Below, one piece after another: positions 18,208 to 26,311 of a stretch of DNA of 44,999 nucleotides. The position numbers were made by a program, and so were the translations under genes. Positions within the stretch are counted from its first letter, which is position 1. Every line of letters begins with the position of its first letter. The stretch comes from Treponema sp. Its GTDB lineage: Bacteria; Spirochaetota; Spirochaetia; Treponematales; Treponemataceae. The notes under the pieces are model-generated. The model saw nothing but the letters and a program-made list of their open reading frames with translations, did no database searches and was not told where the DNA came from. Location of the stretch: positions 1 through 44,999 of the forward strand of contig JAILNY010000047.1 of the NCBI GenBank assembly GCA_024691105.1. The letters are read 5' to 3'.

Positions 18208-18760
18208 CGTCTTCTCCTATCAGTTTGGCAAGCTGTTCACGTGCCCTAAAGACACGGACTTTAACATTGCCCTCTGTAATACCAAGGGTTTTCCCAATTT
18301 CTTTATAATTCATATCTGCGTATTCGCGCAGAATAAGAACTTCCCTCAGGTTTTCCGGCAGCATAGAAAGAGCTTCTTTTGCTTTTTCGATAGTCTCTTC
18401 TCTTAAGAGATCTGTCTCGCCGGAAGTCTGCACCCTGCGATCTTCGTACAGCGCCTTGTGGTAGGCCTTTTGTTCACGTCCCTTTCTCTTTACATAATTC
18501 AAGGCTGCATTCTTAACTACACGTATAAGCCAGTAAGTTGCATCATTTATGGTCGGAAAGACCATTTCTTTTTCGTTAGCCTTGATGTAAGAATCGTGAA
18601 CCAGGTCTTCGGCTGCTTCCTGATCGTTTACAACCCGATATGCCACTTTAAACAAAAGCGTCATTGTTGAGTCATATATCTTTTTAAAATCAGACGGATT
18701 GGCTGCATTTAATGCTGTCCCGCCAATCTCATTGCCTGCTATATCCTTAACCACATTCAC
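18191..18760 (-). CDS. ECF-family RNA polymerase sigma factor
   Basis: 189 residues. Region 2 (about 30-100) contains the sigma-2 pattern with EAAEDLVHDSYIKA and TYWLIRVVKNAALNYVKR. Region 4 (about 120-180) has LPENLREVLILREYADM and YKEIGKTLGITEGNVKVRVFRARE, a helix-turn-helix for the -35. It should direct RNA polymerase to a small envelope-stress-type regulon and be held by the anti-sigma protein encoded with it. The longest frame begins at GTG 18760; GTG 18754 has better spacing (5 bases) to the GGAG site and is a good alternative. The promoter it recognises is not known. Confidence 0.94.
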   Translation of the reverse strand: MNVVKDIAGNEIGGTALNAANPSDFKKIYDSTMTLLFKVAYRVVNDQEAAEDLVHDSYIKANEKEMVFPTINDATYWLIRVVKNAALNYVKRKGREQKAYHKALYEDRRVQTSGETDLLREETIEKAKEALSMLPENLREVLILREYADMNYKEIGKTLGITEGNVKVRVFRAREQLAKLIGEDDVYLS

Positions 18761-18821
18761 TCCAAAAAGTTACACAAAAATCATCGTTTGCCTTTTTTTT
18801 TCAGGCTGAATTTTATAAGGC

Positions 18822-20297
18822 CTACTGTCTTTTCCAGGTCGGCCCATTAGGAGTATCTACTATTATAACCCCTCTGGCTGCCAAATCGTTACGGATTTTA
18901 TCTGCAGTTGCAAAATCTTTTGCTTTTTTTGCATCTGTTCTCTGCTGAACAAGTGCGTTAATCTCTTCTGCTTCTGGATCTCCCGCATGGTCGTCTGCAA
19001 CAGGGGCATCTGCCTTTTTAGCACATTCAACAAGCTTAAGACCTAAAACGCTGTCCATTTTGTTAATCAGTGTAAGAGCCTCGTTTGCCGAAAGTGAAGA
19101 ATCCTTAATCGCCATCTGGAGGCGGCTTAAAGCCTGAGGTGTTGCAAGGTCGTTTTCAAGGTCGGCCTTAAACAGATCAAGGTATTCGACAGCCTTTGCA
19201 CTTAATGCGCTTTCGTCACAAGCTTTGCCGTTTGCGGCATCCAGAATAGACTTTGTCTTGTTTACGAGGGCTTTGCGAGAGTTTTTAGCGCTGTCCATTG
19301 CGTCCCAGCTAAAGTAAACCTGTTTTCTGTAGTGGCTTCCGAGTAAGAAAAGTCTGTAGTCAAGCGCATCGTAGCCCTTGTCCAAAAGACTCTGAAGGCG
19401 CAAAAAGTTTCCGGAAGATTTTGACATCTTGTTTCCGCCTTCGATAACGAGGAACTCATTGTGGAGCCAGTAATTTACCCAAGGGCCTTTAGCGCGTTCT
19501 GTTTCGTCAAAGCTTCCTTCTGACTGTGCAATTTCGTTAGTATGATGAACGCTCACGTGATCGATTCCGCCTGTGTGAATGTCAAAATGCTTTCCAAGGT
19601 ATTTCATGCTCATGGCAGAACACTCGATGTGCCAGCCAGGATAGCCGCGACCCCATGGACTGTCCCATGTCATAGCCTGGTCTTCAAACTTTGATTTTGT
19701 AAACCAGAGGACAAAGTCGCCCGGATTGCGTTTGTTTTCGTCTACAACAACGACCTTTCTGCGGCCGGCACCGGCTTTAAGCTCGTCCATGTTAAGGTTT
19801 GCAAGCTTTGCATAATCCGGGTAAGTTGAAATATCGTAGTAAAGGTTTCCGCCAGCCATGTATGTGTGACCGTTTGCTTCTATCTGTTTGATTAATTCAA
19901 TCATTTCGTTGATGTGTTCCGTTGCCTTACAGATTACGTCCGGGTGACGGATATTGAGCGCGTCGATGTCTTTCATAAATGCATCTGTGTAGAATTTTGC
20001 AACTTCGAGAACACTCTGGTGGCGTTCTTCGGCTGATTTTTTCATTTTATCTTCGCCGTCATCGCCGTCGCCAGTAAGGTGTCCGACGTCAGTAATGTTC
20101 ATAACGTGCTTGATTTTATATCCGAGGTAGGTAAGTGTTTTGTCGAGAATGTCGAGAAAAACATATGCGCGAAGGTTTCCGATGTGGGCATAATTGTAAA
20201 CTGTCGGACCGCATCCGTAAAAACCGCAGTAGCCTTCTGTAATCGGTTTAAATTCTTCAAGTTTTTTTCCCATTGTGTTAAAAAGTTTAAGTGCCAT
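18822..20297 (-). CDS. cysS: Cysteinyl-tRNA synthetase
   Basis: 491 residues, class I synthetase that charges tRNA(Cys). Motifs: zinc-ligand Cys29 in FYGCGPTVY, the HIGH-type HIGN at about 38-41, GGIDHVSVHHTNEIAQSE with further zinc and substrate residues, and KMSKS in NKMSKSSGNF. The C-terminal extension (about 425-491) carries the usual anticodon-contact region, with a short Ala-Asp-His-rich stretch (APVADDHAGD). Start chosen at the ATG with GAGGAAG 5 bases upstream. A hairpin followed by six T residues (minus strand) lies 28-53 bases before the start and may be an attenuator. Confidence 0.97.
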   Translation of the reverse strand: MALKLFNTMGKKLEEFKPITEGYCGFYGCGPTVYNYAHIGNLRAYVFLDILDKTLTYLGYKIKHVMNITDVGHLTGDGDDGEDKMKKSAEERHQSVLEVAKFYTDAFMKDIDALNIRHPDVICKATEHINEMIELIKQIEANGHTYMAGGNLYYDISTYPDYAKLANLNMDELKAGAGRRKVVVVDENKRNPGDFVLWFTKSKFEDQAMTWDSPWGRGYPGWHIECSAMSMKYLGKHFDIHTGGIDHVSVHHTNEIAQSEGSFDETERAKGPWVNYWLHNEFLVIEGGNKMSKSSGNFLRLQSLLDKGYDALDYRLFLLGSHYRKQVYFSWDAMDSAKNSRKALVNKTKSILDAANGKACDESALSAKAVEYLDLFKADLENDLATPQALSRLQMAIKDSSLSANEALTLINKMDSVLGLKLVECAKKADAPVADDHAGDPEAEEINALVQQRTDAKKAKDFATADKIRNDLAARGVIIVDTPNGPTWKRQ

Positions 20298-20324
20298 TTT
20301 TCTTCCTCAAGCCAGGTAAATCTT

Positions 20325-20350
20325 AAAAAACGCGGCTCTTTGCTTCCGCG
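20325..20350 (-). promoter_or_regulatory. Terminator-like hairpin in the cysS leader
   Basis: CGCGG (20331-20335) pairs with CCGCG (20346-20350), with a 10-base loop, and six T residues follow on the minus strand (20330-20325). It lies between the murB/cysS divergent promoter area and the cysS ribosome site. The stem is only 5 bp. Confidence 0.3.
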
Positions 20351-20393
20351 AAAATACTTTATATTTAATATAAAATATACTATAGTAGAATAT

Positions 20394-21434
20394 ATGAATA
20401 ATTTACGGGAAATAGCACAAAAATTCAAGACAGAGCAGGATTTTGCAGTTTACGAGAATGAACCGATGGCTCAAAGATTTTCTTTTAAGGTCGGCGGAAT
20501 TACGCCTTTACTGATTGAGCCTCTTACAGAAAATGCCCTGATAAGTGCCCTGACGTTTTTGAAACAGGAAAAAGTACCGTATTTTGTTCTTGGCGGCGGA
20601 ACTAATATCGTTTTTTCTGACCAGGGCTTTGACGGCGTTGTTTTGTCGACTGTTAAGCTGAATAAGATAGAAGTAGTTTCTGAAGTTTCCGGAAAATCCG
20701 ATGATGTAAAAGCGGACGCAAGAAAAAAGGACGACGCGCGGGAAGATGGCGAAAAAAACTGCATCGATGGTCAGATGCAAGACGGCGAGGTCGTTTTAAG
20801 ATGCCAGTGCGGTGTTCTTATGAATACCCTTGTAAACTACTGTACTAAAAACGGTCTTACAGGACTCGAGCAGTTCTGCGGGCTTCCGGGAACTGTCGGC
20901 GGTGCCTGTTATATGAATGCGCGCTGTTTTGACCGCGAGATAAGCGATGTTGCAGGAAATATCGGCTATTTTGATGAGGGCACTGGCTTTGCAGATTGTG
21001 ATGTGAAGGTCTTGGACTATGACAAAAATCTCTGGGCTTACAAAAAGTCGCCTTTTACAGATACAGAAAAAATTGTTCTTTATGCAGAATTTCGCGTTAA
21101 AAAGACATCGGCAGATAAAAAAGATGCAATTCAAAGCGCGGCTTCGCTTTTTATGAAAGAACGCGTGGAAAAGGGCCATTTTAAATTCCCGTGTGCAGGA
21201 AGCGTTTTTAAGAACAATCACGATTTTGGGCGACCTACCGGCAAAATTATCGATGAACTTGGGCTTAAAGGCTATTCAATTGGAGATGCACAGATTGCTC
21301 CATGGCACGGAAACATCATTATAAATAAGGGTAAAGCGACACAAAGTCAGATTAGTCAGCTTGTTGAATATATCAAGGCGCAGGCTCTTGAAAAATTTGG
21401 CTTTAAGCTTGAAGAAGAAATTATTTTTAAGTGA
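20394..21434 (+). CDS. murB: UDP-N-acetylenolpyruvoylglucosamine reductase
   Basis: 346 residues. MurB reduces UDP-GlcNAc-enolpyruvate to UDP-MurNAc with NADPH and FAD. Motifs in order: FVLGGGTNIVFSD (FAD phosphate loop, about 64-76), LEQFCGLPGTVGGACYMNA, and FKFPCAGSVFKNN with the catalytic serine, then IDELGLKG and a C-terminus with HGNIIINKG and ATQSQI. A strongly charged insert (about residues 97-131, Lys/Asp/Glu rich) interrupts the FAD domain. The start is ATG 20394; an upstream in-frame extension would overlap cysS on the opposite strand and has no homology. TATAGT (20381-20386) ends 7 bases before the ATG, with no Shine-Dalgarno. Confidence 0.93.
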   Translation: MNNLREIAQKFKTEQDFAVYENEPMAQRFSFKVGGITPLLIEPLTENALISALTFLKQEKVPYFVLGGGTNIVFSDQGFDGVVLSTVKLNKIEVVSEVSGKSDDVKADARKKDDAREDGEKNCIDGQMQDGEVVLRCQCGVLMNTLVNYCTKNGLTGLEQFCGLPGTVGGACYMNARCFDREISDVAGNIGYFDEGTGFADCDVKVLDYDKNLWAYKKSPFTDTEKIVLYAEFRVKKTSADKKDAIQSAASLFMKERVEKGHFKFPCAGSVFKNNHDFGRPTGKIIDELGLKGYSIGDAQIAPWHGNIIINKGKATQSQISQLVEYIKAQALEKFGFKLEEEIIFK

Positions 21435-21464
21435 TGAATTTTACGAGTTAAATTCACTCTTAAA

Positions 21465-21509
21465 ATATCCAAAATACAGATTAATTTATAAACTTCGTAT
21501 TTTTGATAT
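21465..21509 (+). repeat. Imperfect hairpin between murB and the cNMP-domain gene
   Basis: ATATCCAAAATAC (21465-21477) pairs with GTATTTTTGATAT (21497-21509), 12 of 13 positions. It may act as a terminator for murB, but no clean T-run follows. Confidence 0.35.
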
Positions 21510-21516
21510 CCGATAA

Positions 21517-21545
21517 TTGAAAAAATGTCTGTAGTGTATTAAAAT
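21517..21545 (+). promoter_or_regulatory. Promoter of the cNMP-domain regulator
   Basis: TTGAAA (21517-21522), 17 bp, then TAAAAT (21540-21545). Transcription would start near 21552, giving a short leader with the GGGAGA ribosome site before ATG 21566. Confidence 0.6.
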
Positions 21546-21565
21546 AGCACATAGGGAGAACGAGT

Positions 21566-22753
21566 ATGCTTCAACTTGCATTTGTCAATTTTAAGAAGGG
21601 CTCTTATTTAGTTGTCGAAGGACAAAATACAGGTGACCGTTTTTATATTATTCAGGTAGGTCATGTTCAGTGTGTTCACGAAACTAATATTCCTGTAAGT
21701 GATACAAACAATATCCTTGGGCCTGGTGACTTTGTCGGCGTAATTCCATGTATGTCAAATCACCTTCAGATTGAATCTGCAATTGCAATGACAGATGTTG
21801 TCTGCATTTCTGTTCGCCGTGACCAGTATCCGGAACTTATCGAACGCAATACTCCCGTTGCTATGAAAATTATCCGCACCTTTGCAAATAAGATGCGTCT
21901 TTTAAATGAAAATCTTACAAAACTTGCACTTAACAATGTTGTTCAGGAATCTCCAGAACAGATTTTTACTTCTGCAAGAGTTTACGAAGAAAAAAAAGAA
22001 TTTAACATTGCAATTTACGGCTACTACCAGTATTTAAAGGCTTCTCCTTATGGACCAAATGCCGCTATTGCAAAGCAGAAATTTGTTCAGTTAAAACCTC
22101 GAACAAAGGCTGTTTATTTTGAACCGTCTACAGATCTTTTGCGCGTTTATCCAAAGGGTACGATGATTTTCTCTGAGTGTCAGGCCGGGGCCGACATGTT
22201 TATCATTCAGGAGGGAGCTGTTCGTATTACTAAAGTCGTTGATGGTCAGGAAGTAATTCTTGCTGTATTAAATAAAGGTGACATGTTTGGTGAAATGGCG
22301 CTCCTTGAAAACAAGCCGCGTTCAGCAAGTGCAATTGCACACGAAAACTGCCGTCTTATGACTGTAAACCGCAAGAACTTTGACCAGATGGTAGCAACTC
22401 AGCCACAGTTGATTGCCCGTCTTACAACAACACTTGCAGATCGTCTTTGGTCTATGTACCGTCAGCTTGCAAATACTCAGCTTAAAGAACCAATTATGAA
22501 GTTAATCGATATGCTCGCACTCCAGATGGAAAAAGCAAAGGTAAATATTGCTCCTGGTATAAGCTGGCAGACAGATTTAACTATACAGAATGTCGTTGAT
22601 ATGTGCGGTATTCCTCAGTCACATCAGGCTGCGGCTGCATATCAGTTCCAGTCAGACTCTCATATCAGAATTCAAAATGGTAAAATCTTTGTTCCAAACT
22701 GTGTTGAACTTGCAAAGCAGGCAGCATTTTATCGTAAACAAACACATAAATAA
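21566..22753 (+). CDS. Crp/Fnr-like protein with two cyclic-nucleotide-binding domains
   Basis: 395 residues. Two cNMP-binding folds occur at about residues 8-110 and 200-310, with a helical spacer between. The second keeps the phosphate-binding cassette GEMALL and PRSASA, including the arginine expected to touch the cyclic phosphate; the first has FVGVIP and lacks the arginine, so it probably does not bind cNMP. The C-terminal about 85 residues (TIQNVVDMCGIPQSHQAAAAYQ) have a helix-turn-helix character like Crp. It likely senses a cyclic nucleotide or acts as a scaffold. It has its own promoter and a GGGAGA ribosome site. Target genes are unknown. Confidence 0.82.
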   Translation: MLQLAFVNFKKGSYLVVEGQNTGDRFYIIQVGHVQCVHETNIPVSDTNNILGPGDFVGVIPCMSNHLQIESAIAMTDVVCISVRRDQYPELIERNTPVAMKIIRTFANKMRLLNENLTKLALNNVVQESPEQIFTSARVYEEKKEFNIAIYGYYQYLKASPYGPNAAIAKQKFVQLKPRTKAVYFEPSTDLLRVYPKGTMIFSECQAGADMFIIQEGAVRITKVVDGQEVILAVLNKGDMFGEMALLENKPRSASAIAHENCRLMTVNRKNFDQMVATQPQLIARLTTTLADRLWSMYRQLANTQLKEPIMKLIDMLALQMEKAKVNIAPGISWQTDLTIQNVVDMCGIPQSHQAAAAYQFQSDSHIRIQNGKIFVPNCVELAKQAAFYRKQTHK

Positions 22754-22770
22754 TTCCGATAATCGTCGTG

Positions 22771-23385
22771 ATGAGACGCTTTACAAAAAAACATTTTCAG
22801 AAAACTATTTTAATACTCTCTGCAGTTATATCGTGCACTTTTGTCTTTGCGCAGTCTGGTTCTCAGTCCGGGGCTCGAGCTGGTTCTCAATCAGGTTCTC
22901 AATCCGGCGACCTTCCAAAGGGATACGGTGGAATTGAACTTGGAATGAATGTCGACGAAACAAAAAAGGCATTAAAAGCAAACGGCGACTTTGGTTATAA
23001 CGGCGACCGCGATGTTTCTCTTTTGCCTGGCGAAAACCGTATTTTGATAGAAACTGACGCGCGCGATTTTGCCCGCTGGTCATTTTTGGAACAGTGCTGG
23101 TTTCAGTTTTATAAAGACAAACTTTATGTAATTATATTGAATTTAAACAAAAAGAAAGTTGACTATTACAGCGTATTCAGTTCATTGTGTAAAAAATACG
23201 GAGATCCGGTAGAATTTTCTCCTGAGCGCGCGGTCTGGAAAAACGACGATGTTCAGTTTAGTCTTGAACGCCCGCTTGTTTTAAAATATATTGATCTTAA
23301 AACCTTTAATTCTCTTATAGATGAATCTCTCGTTGAAAACTCTGAAAAAGAAAAACTCCGCGATGAGTTTCTGGATAGTTTATAA
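22771..23385 (+). CDS. Exported protein of unknown function with Ser/Gly/Gln linker
   Basis: 204 residues from ATG 22771 (a GTG one codon earlier is in frame). A signal peptide (LILSAVISCTFVFAQ) is followed by short GSQSG repeats (about residues 30-47), which form a flexible linker. The mature domain has GYGGIELGMNVDETKKALK, then WSFLEQCWFQFYKDKLYVI and FSSLCKKYGDPVEF, like small periplasmic domains that fold as alpha/beta sandwiches. No family name can be given. It begins 17 bases after the cNMP-domain gene and ends 2 bases before the DUF192 gene, so the three probably form an operon. Confidence 0.75.
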   Translation: MRRFTKKHFQKTILILSAVISCTFVFAQSGSQSGARAGSQSGSQSGDLPKGYGGIELGMNVDETKKALKANGDFGYNGDRDVSLLPGENRILIETDARDFARWSFLEQCWFQFYKDKLYVIILNLNKKKVDYYSVFSSLCKKYGDPVEFSPERAVWKNDDVQFSLERPLVLKYIDLKTFNSLIDESLVENSEKEKLRDEFLDSL

Positions 23386-23387
23386 TT

Positions 23388-23870
23388 ATGAATAAAATTA
23401 CTAAATCAAAAATCGTTTCTGTTCTGAGTAAAACCTTCTTTAGTGCAGCATTAATGTTTTCTTTTTTAACTTTTTGTGCTTGTTCAAAGCCTGCAAAGCC
23501 GAGCGTTGACCTTACTATAGAAAAGGCAGACGGTTCAACAGCCTTGGTGTCCGTAGAAGTCGCGCGTACCGAACAAGAGCGGCAGCGTGGTTTTATGGAG
23601 CGCAAAAAAATTCCTGACGGAACCGGCATGATTTTTGTTTTTGAAGGCGATCAGATTCTTAACTTCTGGATGAAAAACACGCCGACCGCTCTTTCGATTG
23701 CCTATATTGACCGTAACGGAATCATCCGTGATATTTTTGATATGACACCCTTTAGTCTTGAGGCAATCGAGAGCACCTGCTCTGTTCGGTACGCGCTCGA
23801 AGTGCCAAAGGGCTGGTTCAGCAAAAACGGCATTAAAGTCGGCGACAGGGTGGTGTGGGATCACCTGTAA
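23388..23870 (+). CDS. DUF192-domain lipoprotein
   Basis: 160 residues. An N-terminal signal with lipobox TFCAC (about residues 26-30) suggests a lipoprotein or exported protein. The DUF192 domain (about 45-155) is clear: a start VEVARTEQERQRGFM, then GMIFVFE, NFWMKNTPTALSIAYID and YALEVPKGWF with the final GDRV. Its function is not firmly known; in other bacteria it accompanies envelope genes. It is the last gene of the small operon with the cNMP-domain regulator and is followed by a terminator. Confidence 0.88.
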   Translation: MNKITKSKIVSVLSKTFFSAALMFSFLTFCACSKPAKPSVDLTIEKADGSTALVSVEVARTEQERQRGFMERKKIPDGTGMIFVFEGDQILNFWMKNTPTALSIAYIDRNGIIRDIFDMTPFSLEAIESTCSVRYALEVPKGWFSKNGIKVGDRVVWDHL

Positions 23871-23881
23871 TCGATTGGAAT

Positions 23882-23908
23882 GCCGCGCGTTCTGAGTGCG
23901 GCTTTTTT
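23882..23908 (+). terminator. Intrinsic terminator after the DUF192 gene
   Basis: GCCGC (23882-23886) pairs with GCGGC (23898-23902), followed directly by six T residues. Confidence 0.7.
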
Positions 23909-23926
23909 GTCTGGTTTTATTAGGCC

Positions 23927-25072
23927 TTACTGTTCGAGCTTGCTTAATTCCATCTGGGCGATTTTGTCATCCGGGTCATATTCAAGCACGGTTGCAAAAT
24001 ATTTTTGAGCCTGAGCCTCGTCTCCTTCTTTAAGTGCAAGGTATCCGAGGTTTGACATAATCTTTGTGCTTTCTGGTTCAAGCGAGAGTGCCTTCATCAA
24101 AGCTTTTTTTGCGTCAGCAAGATTGTTAAGTTCAAGATAGCAGATTGCCATTTCGTTGTAACAGTCTGAGTTGTTGTCTCCACCGCATTCAAGTGCTTTT
24201 GCAAAGGCATTCACTGCATCCTGCCAGCGGCTCATACGGCGTAATCCCCAGCCAAGCATAAACCAGGCATTCCATACGTGCGGATTGTTTTGTAAGAACA
24301 AACGGATTTGTTCAAGGCCTTTTTCTTCCTGACCGCTCGAAATTAAATCGTAGGCTGCCTTAAACTTTGTGTCATCCATGTTCTGATTTTTGATGTTATT
24401 GATAATTTCCTGTGCGCGTTCTTTTTTGTAGATTCCGTTTTCGCCAAGGTCTTCGTCTTTTGCGTCGCAGGTAAGGGCAACGTAAGTTTCAAATGCATCT
24501 TTACCATTTACGTAATCTTTTTTCTTGAGATAATAAAATCCTGCATTAAAGAATGCATCTGGAATTGCAGGTTCTGCAATCATTGCTTCTTTATAATAGT
24601 TGAGCGCTTCTTCGTCATAAGCATCGGCGTCTTCTGTAAGACCTGACTGACGATAGCTGTCTGCACGCTGGTCAAAAAAGAGAGCCATGTTCAAAGTGAT
24701 TGCCTTGTCTTCCGGGTCAATTCCCTGGAGCGCTAAAAAGATTTCTTCGGCAATTTCAAAGTCTTCGTTTTTTACTTTGAGGATTGCAGCCTCAGAAAGT
24801 TCTTTTTTGATGTTAGGACGCGCCTTTGTAATGATTGAACGGTAGTAGTCTGAATGCTTGTTGTGTTTATCGTAGGCGAGTACTGTTAAAATTCCTGCTA
24901 AGATTTGTTCCTGTGTTAATTCTTTTGGGTTGAACTGTCCCGGACCTTCGCTGTCTTTTTTTTGTACAGGAAGTGGAATTGTTACATCAAGCTGGAATGC
25001 TTCTTTTGAAAGTTCAAAGCCTTCTGGTAATGTAATAAAATAAACTGATTCAAGAGGACTGTTTGGTTTCAT
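23927..25072 (-). CDS. Tetratricopeptide-repeat protein
   Basis: 381 residues with no signal peptide. After an N-terminal stretch (about 1-60, QKKDSEGPGQFNPKELTQEQ region) it is almost entirely TPR repeats: ILALQGIDPEDKAITLNMA-like, FFNAGFYYLKKKDYVNGKDA, WFMLGWGLRRMSRWQDAVNA and MSNLGYLALKEGDEAQAQKY, then a final DPDDKIAQMELSKLE. This is a cytosolic protein-protein scaffold. It lies 88 bases downstream of the PilZ gene in the same direction; a functional link is possible. The start has a TAGGAAT site. Confidence 0.85.
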   Translation of the reverse strand: MKPNSPLESVYFITLPEGFELSKEAFQLDVTIPLPVQKKDSEGPGQFNPKELTQEQILAGILTVLAYDKHNKHSDYYRSIITKARPNIKKELSEAAILKVKNEDFEIAEEIFLALQGIDPEDKAITLNMALFFDQRADSYRQSGLTEDADAYDEEALNYYKEAMIAEPAIPDAFFNAGFYYLKKKDYVNGKDAFETYVALTCDAKDEDLGENGIYKKERAQEIINNIKNQNMDDTKFKAAYDLISSGQEEKGLEQIRLFLQNNPHVWNAWFMLGWGLRRMSRWQDAVNAFAKALECGGDNNSDCYNEMAICYLELNNLADAKKALMKALSLEPESTKIMSNLGYLALKEGDEAQAQKYFATVLEYDPDDKIAQMELSKLEQ

Positions 25073-25160
25073 GTTTAATTCCTATTAATTTTATTTGAAA
25101 ATATTTTTTAATCAAGTAATGTTTATAAAGCAATTTGTGCCGTTTGAATTTTTAAGCTGA

Positions 25161-26201
25161 TTAAACTTCTGGAACTTCTTCTTCAGAAACTGCCTGTGGA
25201 ACAGATTCTTCCTGAACTGTTGTCTGAGGTTCGGTTGCTGCGGTCTGTTCCTGCGCAGGTTGTGCCGCATCTGCTTGAGTCTGCTCCGCATTTGACTGTT
25301 CGTTTTGTGCGGCTGCCTGAGCTGCTCTCTGTTCTGCAACTTTCTTTTCTGCAGCCTGAGTATCTTTAGTTGCCTGTTCCTGCTGAGCCGCATTAAGAAT
25401 ATTCTTTTTCATCGTTGTAAGATATGTATTAATACGAATCTTATATGATGTCGGAACAGAAGCCTCGTCAAATTTAAGACAGGCATAAATAATCTCGGCC
25501 TTGTTTTCTACAGGACTTGTCTTTACAACACTTCCTCGCAGAGTAATTATTTCGTCAGGTTCATCAAAATGAATACGTAAGAGAACTTCTTTTCCCTGGA
25601 TAAATTTTTCGATTCCCAAAAGAATTACTTTTGCACCGGAGAAAGAAATATCGCGCAAGATACAGCGGCGAGGAACGTTCTGAATAAAGATAATCGTTTC
25701 TTCTTTAGAAATATTCAGGCGGCGCTTAACGTCGTCTGTTATGATGATACGGTCTTCTTTTCGTCTGATTGCGTTTGAATTTGCCTCGAGCATTGAACCG
25801 ATTTTTTCGATTAAGTCATCTGGTGGACGCTGGGTAAAGGTAATCGTAATGATTGCAAGGTCGCCTGAGTTCATGTAATGGGCAACTTCGGTAACGCGTC
25901 CTGTTATAAAAAAGCTTATCGGCTGGTCGTGCTGCTGAACAAAATAGAATCGGATACTGACAGGAGGTGCATCTTTTTTAGCGATTGCCGCAAAAGCGCC
26001 GCCCTTTGTTCCGACGATGATTTTTGCCATCTGAAATGAAGTGGAATTTATAATACAAGGCCATTGTGAGCCGTTACATTTGACGTAAATTTGTCTCGGG
26101 TCTACAGCAAGAGTCCGCAACACATCCTTTGTGTATGCAACTTCTGTATCTCTAAATACATCGTAGTAATTTTGTAACTGCTGACTCGTCGTAATTCCCA
26201 T
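25161..26201 (-). CDS. PilZ-domain protein (c-di-GMP receptor) with Ala/Gln/Glu-rich tail
   Basis: 346 residues from ATG 26201. A N-terminal domain (about 1-150) is followed by a PilZ domain (about 175-265) with both signature motifs: R189-x3-R193 in RRCILR and D194-x-S-x2-G199 (DISFSGAKV). PilZ binds cyclic di-GMP, made by the two diguanylate cyclases further on. The tail from about 285 on is low-complexity Ala, Gln, Glu and Thr. A longer frame begins at 26231, but its first ten codons overlap the promoter TTGACA-17-TATTAT, so the ATG at 26201, 8 bases after the -10, is preferred. In spirochaetes such proteins affect motility and virulence; that is family knowledge. Confidence 0.9.
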   Translation of the reverse strand: MGITTSQQLQNYYDVFRDTEVAYTKDVLRTLAVDPRQIYVKCNGSQWPCIINSTSFQMAKIIVGTKGGAFAAIAKKDAPPVSIRFYFVQQHDQPISFFITGRVTEVAHYMNSGDLAIITITFTQRPPDDLIEKIGSMLEANSNAIRRKEDRIIITDDVKRRLNISKEETIIFIQNVPRRCILRDISFSGAKVILLGIEKFIQGKEVLLRIHFDEPDEIITLRGSVVKTSPVENKAEIIYACLKFDEASVPTSYKIRINTYLTTMKKNILNAAQQEQATKDTQAAEKKVAEQRAAQAAAQNEQSNAEQTQADAAQPAQEQTAATEPQTTVQEESVPQAVSEEEVPEV

Positions 26202-26209
26202 ATTTAAAT

Positions 26210-26238
26210 ATAATAATTTATCTATAGGCATTTGTCAA
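26210..26238 (-). promoter_or_regulatory. Near-consensus promoter of the PilZ gene
   Basis: TTGACA (26233-26238 on the minus strand), 17 bp, then TATTAT (26210-26215). The -10 ends 8 bases before ATG 26201, so the mRNA is expected to begin at the start codon. Confidence 0.6.
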
Positions 26239-26311
26239 ACAGCGCTTTAAGTTTTTGTAAAATGCTCTGGTTTGATAAGGGGGAATATGCCGAATTTTTG
26301 AAAAATTTGTC

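Noticed and set aside
20079..20393. N-terminal extension of MurB overlapping cysS
   Set aside because: It is antisense to a conserved synthetase gene, has no MurB homology, and a better ATG lies at 20394.
20298..20393. T-box riboswitch before cysS
   Set aside because: The leader is too short and lacks the conserved T-box sequence.
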